From positions 1 to 20,341 of the IMG/VR virus record IMGVR_UViG_3300034066_002280: a DNA stretch of 20,341 nucleotides; one strand, given 5' to 3'. A program made the translations under genes and the position numbers. The DNA is from a virus. Below, in pieces: positions 16,856 to 20,341 of this stretch; position 1 is the stretch's first letter, and each line of letters opens with the position of its first letter. The notes beneath the pieces are model-generated. The model ran no database searches, had not been told where the DNA came from, and saw nothing but the letters and a program-made list of their open reading frames with translations.

Positions 16856-17488
16856 TTAATAAATAATAGGATCCCCTATCCGGAACATGTCTCCTACCTC
16901 GCGAATCTTATCAAAAGCCGTAAAAGGTGATAGGGTAAAAAACTCTCTAGAATTGCCATGGTCGGAATTTACTCTTTGTCCAGCAAAGAAAGTATGAACG
17001 GCCTGTTCAACTTCAAATGCCTTACCCTTCCTTACAGGAAGAGCAAATTTTGGAACCCACTCCTCTACCGTGGCAGTAGCGTTTATCCCTTTGACTCTCC
17101 TATGAACATCATGAACGGTCATTCCAATCTTAACCAAGGAAGGATAAGCGGGATTCACAAGGACATATACATACTCGATATTGTCTGTAGATTTCTCTTT
17201 TACCATAGCATTTTCTATACCATGGAAATATCTCCAGGAAAAAGTATTTGTATCCTCATCTACTTGTCCTTCAGATACCTCTATAAGATATCTTGCCGAA
17301 AGAAAGTCAAGGAGTTTACCTGGAGATATATGTCTGTGTTTAGATTGTAGGGTAATAAAGTTCTCTTTCCATTTCTTTCCTACCTTAGGGTAGGGCAAAA
17401 CAGACTCTGGTGAAGAATCAACAATTGTAATTTCTCCTAATAACTCAAGAGACATGGCCTCTGCCATACTAATCTTATCTCTATACAT
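16856..17488 (-). CDS. T5orf172 / GIY-YIG-like domain protein (210 aa)
   Basis: Residues about 105-195 match the T5orf172/MUG113 pattern, a divergent branch of the GIY-YIG nuclease fold. Key stretches are VYVLVNPAYPSLVKIGMT, the arginines in DVHRRVKGIN, a helix with the Glu of AFEVEQAVHTFF, and the closing NSREFFTLSPFTAF. Members are common in phages and cellular genomes as stand-alone or fused proteins; nuclease activity is assumed from the fold and rarely shown. The first 100 residues are a separate charged region without a recognised domain. It starts 15 bases after the 65-aa membrane gene and shares its GGTTATG start context. Alternative starts exist at M8 and M12. Confidence 0.85.
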   Translation of the reverse strand: MYRDKISMAEAMSLELLGEITIVDSSPESVLPYPKVGKKWKENFITLQSKHRHISPGKLLDFLSARYLIEVSEGQVDEDTNTFSWRYFHGIENAMVKEKSTDNIEYVYVLVNPAYPSLVKIGMTVHDVHRRVKGINATATVEEWVPKFALPVRKGKAFEVEQAVHTFFAGQRVNSDHGNSREFFTLSPFTAFDKIREVGDMFRIGDPIIY

Positions 17489-17503
17489 AACCGTTTTATT
17501 TTT

Positions 17504-17701
17504 TTAGTTGAAAAAATCTTCGAATACCGAAGTTAAGAAAGCACCTGCTACCAAAGGCCAAGCAATAACAGTACCTAAGATCTCCATAAGAGTGAATGGT
17601 TCACTTGATCTTGTTGCACGAATGGATAGATCCACAAATGCTGCACAAATAAATCCAATAGCACCGTATTGAATTAATACGTTTAAAATTAACGTTCCCA
17701 T
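17504..17701 (-). CDS. Small two-helix membrane protein (65 aa)
   Basis: Two hydrophobic segments are visible: about residues 5-24 (ILNVLIQYGAIGFICAAFVD) and 39-59 (MEILGTVIAWPLVAGAFLTS), separated by a polar loop with IRATRSSEPFT. The size and topology would suit a holin or another small inner-membrane phage protein, but no lysin gene lies next to it, so this is only a possibility. Upstream, TTG-N22-TATAATTT gives a weak host-type promoter within the 41-base gap. It is probably cotranscribed with the T5orf172 gene that follows. Confidence 0.78.
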   Translation of the reverse strand: MGTLILNVLIQYGAIGFICAAFVDLSIRATRSSEPFTLMEILGTVIAWPLVAGAFLTSVFEDFFN

Positions 17702-17742
17702 AACCTTTTTGTTTTTAAATTATACATAAAGATAAGAATTTA

Positions 17743-18171
17743 TTAACAATCTTCCAACTTTTTTAAGGAAAAAAGGTCGAAATATTTCTGTAAAATAGCA
17801 CATTTTTCATAATGCTCTACCGAAATAAAAGTCTCTATCATTTCTTCTAAAGCATATAATATAGCCTCCCTTCCGAATTCTTCCTCTATTATAGATAGCG
17901 TATCTGATTGTATATCCTCAATGCTCCCTACATATTCCATAAGGTCTGTAAAATACTTTAGCTTAATATTTTCTTTATTGGAGAGATACTTTTCTCCTAA
18001 CTTGTTTGTATATAAGAGATCCATCACATAATAATTACCCACACCTGATACCATTGTACCGAATCGGATAACTGGATCTTTTAGTAATTCCTCCATGCCA
18101 TGTTCTCTATATACTTCCTCATCTGTAGCAGAAAATATATCAAATATGCTGTTGCTATTTAGTCTTTTCAT
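17743..18171 (-). CDS. Acidic helical protein of unknown function (142 aa)
   Basis: The product is acidic and almost fully helical, with no membrane segment. The C-terminal part, with VEHYEKCAILQKYFDLFSLK (about residues 117-136), looks like a UVR-type motif: helical, with a conserved-style Glu-Lys-Cys/Ala-Ile-Leu pattern, as found at UvrB/UvrC interaction sites and in small phage proteins. That resemblance is by eye only. It has a complex upstream region containing two palindromes and an AT-rich TATATTTATA box 3 bases before the ATG, which suggests separate control. Confidence 0.78.
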   Translation of the reverse strand: MKRLNSNSIFDIFSATDEEVYREHGMEELLKDPVIRFGTMVSGVGNYYVMDLLYTNKLGEKYLSNKENIKLKYFTDLMEYVGSIEDIQSDTLSIIEEEFGREAILYALEEMIETFISVEHYEKCAILQKYFDLFSLKKLEDC

Positions 18172-18344
18172 CTTATATAAATATATACTTTGTTTATAAC
18201 GAAAAATTTTCCGGAAAAAATCCTGGGGGTAGTTGGAAAATTGTCCAAAAAGTTCTATATTAAATATAAGAAATAAAAGTTCATATTACAATACATGAGG
18301 TAGGTTAGGGGTATAGGTGGTAACTCGTGCTTGAAGTAAAGCAG
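18172..18344. other. Intergenic control region with two palindromes
   Basis: No gene is visible in this 173-bp stretch beyond a 13-codon frame. It holds a perfect 12-bp palindrome TTTTCCGGAAAA (18207-18218) and a near-perfect one, TTGGAAAATTGTCCAA (18233-18248, 14 of 16 positions symmetrical). A TATAAATA/TATTTATA box lies at 18176-18183 next to the 142-aa start. Repressor or activator binding is plausible, but the binding protein is unknown. Confidence 0.45.
18176..18183 (-). promoter_or_regulatory. AT-rich box before the 142-aa gene
   Basis: The minus strand reads TATTTATA inside TATATATTTATATAAG, immediately before ATG 18171. The plus strand is an exact TATAAATA. No TTG sits 19-20 bases upstream of it. 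It may be a late-type promoter or only the AT-rich leader. Confidence 0.25.
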
Positions 18345-18524
18345 CTAAAGAGGAAATGACTGATACCTGGAAGTGATTGAGGAAACCTCCTTACTTGAAA
18401 TATAGTGAGGGTAGTGGTCTAGGTGCTCTTCTAACGAAATCATACACTTAAGAAAGGAGGACACCTTGGGGAAATTAGCCTTAGAGAAATCTACAGGAAG
18501 GAAAGTAACCATAACAACATCCAT
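18345..18524 (-). CDS. Possible small protein, 59 aa
   Basis: ATG 18524-18522 opens a 59-codon frame (MDVVMVTFLPVDFSKANFPK at the start) with TAG at 18345-18347. It occupies most of the gap between the 87-aa and 142-aa genes, on the same strand as every other gene. Codon use differs from neighbours, with many TTC, TCC, CCC, AAG and GTG codons, and the segment is less AT-rich than its surroundings. It may be a recently acquired gene, or a chance frame in a structured noncoding region. An alternative ATG at residue 5 or 28 is possible. No family recognised. Confidence 0.45.
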   Translation of the reverse strand: MDVVMVTFLPVDFSKANFPKVSSFLKCMISLEEHLDHYPHYISSKEVSSITSRYQSFPL

Positions 18525-18542
18525 TTCTTTAACTGTTTAGTA

Positions 18543-18550
18543 TATAAATA
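18543..18550 (-). promoter_or_regulatory. AT-rich box before the 59-codon ORF
   Basis: The minus strand reads TATTTATA within TATATATTTATATAC, 18 bases before ATG 18524. The plus strand reads TATAAATA exactly. It matches the boxes at 14093 and 18176 but lacks the upstream TTG of the host-type promoters. Confidence 0.3.
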
Positions 18551-18640
18551 TATACCCCCATACCTCAATTTTCATCAGAAATAGATTACTCTATGTGGCG
18601 CAGAAACCCGACGGCGAACCCGTTTAAGGGAAATATACTA

Positions 18641-18684
18641 TCAACTTTCTCTCAACTTGACCTCACCGTGACGTCACCTTGACC
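18641..18684. repeat. Four 11-bp imperfect tandem repeats
   Basis: The plus strand shows TCAACTTTCTC, TCAACTTGACC, TCACCGTGACG and TCACCTTGACC end to end. Units 2 and 4 agree at 10 of 11 positions. A GTGACGTCAC palindrome (18668-18677) spans units 3 and 4. The 11-bp period is about one helical turn, as in arrays bound cooperatively by a protein on one DNA face. Confidence 0.65.
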
Positions 18685-18690
18685 TACAAG

Positions 18691-18713
18691 AAAAAAAAGA
18701 GGCCTAAGCCTCT
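18691..18713 (-). terminator. Intrinsic terminator overlapping the stop of the 87-aa gene
   Basis: On the minus strand AGAGGC-TTAG-GCCTCT forms a 6-bp stem with a 4-base loop followed by a run of T (18691-18697). The TAG stop at 18704-18706 lies in the loop and start of the 3' arm. Confidence 0.85.
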
Positions 18714-18967
18714 CTTATAAATTCTACCAAGTCTTCAAATCGATACCTAACTACTACTTTCTTCTTCATTACAAAAGCAAATGCCGTAAAGCCTACCCTT
18801 CCTATCTTTAATACATTGGCATGATGGCCTTTGTATATTACTTCTTCATCTATAGAAGATCTAGATTGTTTCATTATACAATCATCATAGTAATAAGTCT
18901 CAGCTCCCTTATAAGATGGTCCTTTTACTTTAAAGCTCACTCCAGATAAAAATTGTTCTCTTGTCAT
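18704..18967 (-). CDS. Small protein of unknown function (87 aa)
   Basis: The frame begins MTREQFLSGVSFKVKGPSYK and ends in RYRFEDLVEFIREA. It is a mixed basic protein with probable beta strands (FTAFAFVMKKKVVVRYRF) and a closing helix. Three Tyr and two Asp form a YYYDDC cluster near residue 27. It is a single-gene unit: a perfect host-type promoter lies upstream and a terminator overlaps its stop codon. This suggests early expression from host RNA polymerase, as for small host-takeover genes. Function unknown. Confidence 0.82.
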   Translation of the reverse strand: MTREQFLSGVSFKVKGPSYKGAETYYYDDCIMKQSRSSIDEEVIYKGHHANVLKIGRVGFTAFAFVMKKKVVVRYRFEDLVEFIREA

Positions 18968-18995
18968 ATTGTATCTTGTTTTAATTATTGATACC

Positions 18996-19026
18996 TAAAT
19001 ATACGAACTATTATTTAATTAAGCAA
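18996..19026 (-). promoter_or_regulatory. Host-type promoter of the 87-aa gene
   Basis: The minus strand shows TTGC (19023-19026), 19 bases, then TATATTTA (18996-19003) and the shared GGTATCAATAATTAAAAC leader. The -33 element overlaps the last codons and stop of the 76-aa gene. The box lies 28 bases before the ATG. Confidence 0.78.
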
Positions 19027-19249
19027 CTAATTTTAGAGATTGTTTTACTACTGAGATTACTTTTCCTTCTACTGTTCTTAAGACTGCTTCATCGTTCTGA
19101 TCAAACATCTCTATTAAGACTCCTATCGTTCTCTTACCAAAGAACTTATCAACTCCTTCATAAACCATCCCTACCATAGGGGCAGTAGACTTAGGAAGCT
19201 TACTAGGAGCTCTTAACTTCCACTTACCCTTTATACATTGCTCTCCCAT
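19019..19249 (-). CDS. Small basic protein of unknown function (76 aa)
   Basis: The frame starts MGEQCIKGKWKLRAPSKLPK directly after the TAG of the 66-aa gene (TAGATG, no gap), so it depends on upstream translation. It is Lys-rich at the N-terminus with strands such as TIGVLIEMFDQ and KVISVVKQSLKLVA, which suggest a small beta-barrel-like or SH3-like fold, though this is a guess. Its end overlaps the promoter of the 87-aa gene. Confidence 0.8.
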   Translation of the reverse strand: MGEQCIKGKWKLRAPSKLPKSTAPMVGMVYEGVDKFFGKRTIGVLIEMFDQNDEAVLRTVEGKVISVVKQSLKLVA

Positions 19250-19450
19250 CTATGCTGCCTCCTTCTCTAGTTCTTCTTTTACATTCTCTAATGCAATCTT
19301 ATAGCCAAAGTTAATAGCCATCTGCATTAATAATATATCCATTGAACCTCCATTAGCTTTAGCAAACTGCTCTAGATCTTCTCTAGAGTTAGGAGTTGCT
19401 ACAATACCTCTTGATAACATTTTGAACTGCTCTTCGAAAAACTTTTCCAT
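19250..19450 (-). CDS. Small helical protein of unknown function (66 aa)
   Basis: The product, starting MEKFFEEQFKMLSRGIVATP, is helical and acidic toward the end (ALENVKEELEKEAA). A Gly-Gly turn in KANGGSMDILLMQM separates two helices, a helix-turn-helix-like outline without clear DNA-binding residues. It has a perfect host-type promoter 28 bases upstream and is followed without a gap by the 76-aa gene, forming a two-gene unit. Confidence 0.8.
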   Translation of the reverse strand: MEKFFEEQFKMLSRGIVATPNSREDLEQFAKANGGSMDILLMQMAINFGYKIALENVKEELEKEAA

Positions 19451-19478
19451 AACTTTTATTGTTTTAATTATTGATACC

Positions 19479-19509
19479 TAAATATACGAACTAACTTTGT
19501 AACTAACAA
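19479..19509 (-). promoter_or_regulatory. Host-type promoter of the 66-aa/76-aa gene pair
   Basis: The minus strand shows TTGT (19506-19509), 19 bases, TATATTTA (19479-19486), then the shared GGTATCAATAATTAAAAC leader. Spacing to the ATG is 28 bases, as for the promoter of the 87-aa gene. Confidence 0.78.
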
Positions 19510-19512
19510 CTT

Positions 19513-19707
19513 TTAATTTGTAACTGTAATAAAGTATTCTAAATACTCTCCATTGTCATCCCAATAGATCTTCATTTGAGATCCTTCTTGTGTAATGATA
19601 GTAGTATAGTCGTGAAACAAATCTACAATAACATCTGCATAGTTATCATTAAATTCTTGTTGATAAGAATTCTGTGCTTGATCTAAAAAGTAATTAACAT
19701 CCATCAT
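19513..19707 (-). CDS. Small acidic protein of unknown function (64 aa)
   Basis: The frame begins with two consecutive Met (MMDVNYFLDQAQNSYQQEFN) and ends EYFITVTN. It is acidic, Tyr- and Gln-rich, probably one long helix followed by a beta hairpin (GSQMKIYWDDNGEYLEYFIT). It starts 12 bases after the 88-aa gene. The end of that gene doubles as a degenerate copy of the shared leader (GTATCAATAAATAAAAC), but the TATATTTA box is not preserved, so cotranscription with the 88-aa gene is likely. Confidence 0.78.
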   Translation of the reverse strand: MMDVNYFLDQAQNSYQQEFNDNYADVIVDLFHDYTTIITQEGSQMKIYWDDNGEYLEYFITVTN

Positions 19708-19719
19708 AACTTATATGTT

Positions 19720-19986
19720 TTATTTATTGATACTTAAATTGTTAAATGATTCAAATAATCTTCTCTCCTCATACATATACTTTAACTCTTCTATTGGCTG
19801 AGACATTATCAATTGTCTTAACATTTGATCCTCCATCCCTACCCTCTCTAGAATGTATTGCATTGTTTCTCCATCTACACAATCTCCTGTATCTGTTAAT
19901 GTTAATAGAGTTTTAACTACATCATATACTTTTAGCATTGTAGTTTGTGATTCTCTCATTTGAGCTGTTAAATGACCTGCTTTCAT
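19720..19986 (-). CDS. Small helical protein of unknown function (88 aa)
   Basis: The product starts MKAGHLTAQMRESQTTMLKV and is mainly helical, with a DTGDCVDGETMQYILERVGM segment that resembles a loop-helix. No metal or DNA-binding motif is clear. It is driven by a perfect host-type promoter 26 bases upstream. Its last codons (NLSINK and stop) are encoded by the leader-like sequence in front of the next gene, showing that coding and leader sequences are merged. Confidence 0.8.
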   Translation of the reverse strand: MKAGHLTAQMRESQTTMLKVYDVVKTLLTLTDTGDCVDGETMQYILERVGMEDQMLRQLIMSQPIEELKYMYEERRLFESFNNLSINK

Positions 19987-20012
19987 CTTTATATGTTTTA
20001 ATTATTGATACC

Positions 20013-20043
20013 TAAATATATGAACTTTATCTTTGTGAGGCAA
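20013..20043 (-). promoter_or_regulatory. Host-type promoter of the 88-aa/64-aa gene pair
   Basis: The minus strand shows TTGC (20040-20043), 19 bases, TATATTTA (20013-20020), then GGTATCAATAATTAAAAC and CATATAAAG before the ATG. It lies just downstream of the terminator at 20067-20096. Confidence 0.78.
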
Positions 20044-20066
20044 CTATTTTACAAACTATTTTAACC

Positions 20067-20096
20067 CAAAAAGGCCCCTAATAGGAGCCCTTTCTT
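20067..20096 (-). terminator. Intrinsic terminator after the rightmost gene
   Basis: On the minus strand GGCTCC-TATTA-GGGGCC pairs over 6 positions (one G-U) and is followed by TTTTT. It separates the 66-aa gene at 20114-20314 from the promoter at 20013-20043. Confidence 0.75.
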
Positions 20097-20113
20097 CGAT
20101 CAATAATTAAAAA

Positions 20114-20314
20114 CTATTCAGCTAAAGTGTGCTGAACAATATTGTCTCGTAGTCCATAAACTTGATCAATTATAGAACTAACGTTTACATTTTCTTCTCT
20201 ACTTGTAGAATTTCCTCCATAAGCAAAAGTAAATACAGCAGTAGCTTTTTTACCTGACTTAGAAAAATCAACTAACTTAATATTAATTACATTTGGAGAG
20301 TAATTAAATTTCAA
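20114..20314 (-). CDS. Small beta-rich protein of unknown function (66 aa)
   Basis: The frame starts MKFNYSPNVINIKLVDFSKS and ends NIVQHTLAE. An in-frame TGA lies upstream inside the window, so this ATG is the likely start and the gene is complete. It has alternating hydrophobic strands (VINIKLVDF, KATAVFTFAYGG) and a C-terminal helix. The basic SKSGKK loop could contact nucleic acid, but this is weak. It ends in front of a terminator, and its promoter must lie right of the window. Confidence 0.78.
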   Translation of the reverse strand: MKFNYSPNVINIKLVDFSKSGKKATAVFTFAYGGNSTSREENVNVSSIIDQVYGLRDNIVQHTLAE

Positions 20315-20341
20315 TTGAATATTCTTTCCTTTCTCAAACTG

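Larger units (their letters stand above)
18525..18690. other. Noncoding segment with tandem repeats and a hairpin
   Basis: No convincing frame is present. It holds a TATATTTATA box (18541-18550), a small hairpin ACGG-CGAAC-CCGT (18611-18623) in a locally GC-rich patch, and four 11-bp imperfect tandem repeats (18641-18684). It starts right behind a strong minus-strand terminator, so read-through transcription should be low and the elements probably act as DNA sites or belong to the leader of the 59-codon ORF. Confidence 0.5.

Noticed and set aside
16958-17350. 130-codon plus-strand frame
   Set aside because: Antisense to the T5orf172 gene, which has a recognisable domain across the same bases.
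18597-18640. tRNA-like sequence (GGGTTCG core on the minus strand)
   Set aside because: The T-arm stem, acceptor stem and anticodon arm cannot be folded from the flanking bases.
18641-18684. CRISPR array
   Set aside because: The repeats are 11 bp, directly abutting and imperfect, with no spacers and no cas genes.

Overview
The window reads as part of the genome of a T4-like contractile-tailed bacteriophage (myovirus), probably infecting a member of the Bacteroidota. All credible genes lie on the minus strand, so transcription runs from right to left. The DNA is AT-rich, genes are tightly packed (several TAATG stop/start overlaps), and Shine-Dalgarno-like sequences are mostly absent. Four near-identical promoters upstream of accessory genes have the form TTG(C/T)-N19-TATATTTA. 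That matches the -33/-7 architecture (TTG ... TAnnTTTG) described for Bacteroidota primary sigma factors, and it is the main basis for the host call.

Right arm (about 18700-20341): six small genes of unknown function, most in short units with a host-type promoter and a shared A/T-rich leader; two intrinsic terminators are recognisable (20067-20096 and 18691-18713). Next comes an unusual intergenic segment (18172-18703) with an 11-bp tandem repeat array, a small hairpin, a 59-codon ORF that escapes simple length cut-offs, and two palindromes in front of the next gene.

Middle (about 15824-18171): a 142-aa protein of unknown function, a two-helix membrane protein, a T5orf172 (GIY-YIG-like) protein, a phage-encoded lipoprotein behind its own host-type promoter, and a 57-codon gene that starts the next operon.

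Regulatory and structural arm (1-15824): the 57-codon gene leads into an HD-domain phosphohydrolase, a single-pass membrane protein and a gp55-like late sigma factor. The baseplate cluster follows: a small helical protein, a gp5-like hub/spike with an OB fold but no lysozyme domain, a coiled-coil protein, a small protein, a gp25-like protein, a gp6-like wedge protein (baseplate J family), a DNRLRE-like protein, a coiled-coil protein, and a 1414-aa wedge-like protein. Four probable virion proteins follow, the last cut by the window edge. The gene order parallels T4 (5, 25, 6, 7, then wedge and fibre genes).

The most notable object is a complete Hint (intein-type) domain near the C-terminus of the 1414-aa baseplate protein. 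It ends in His-Asn followed by Lys, so self-cleavage or another bacterial-intein-like reaction is more likely than true splicing. Next in interest are the repeated promoter/leader family, a second AT-rich box class that may mark late promoters, and the phage-borne lipoprotein.
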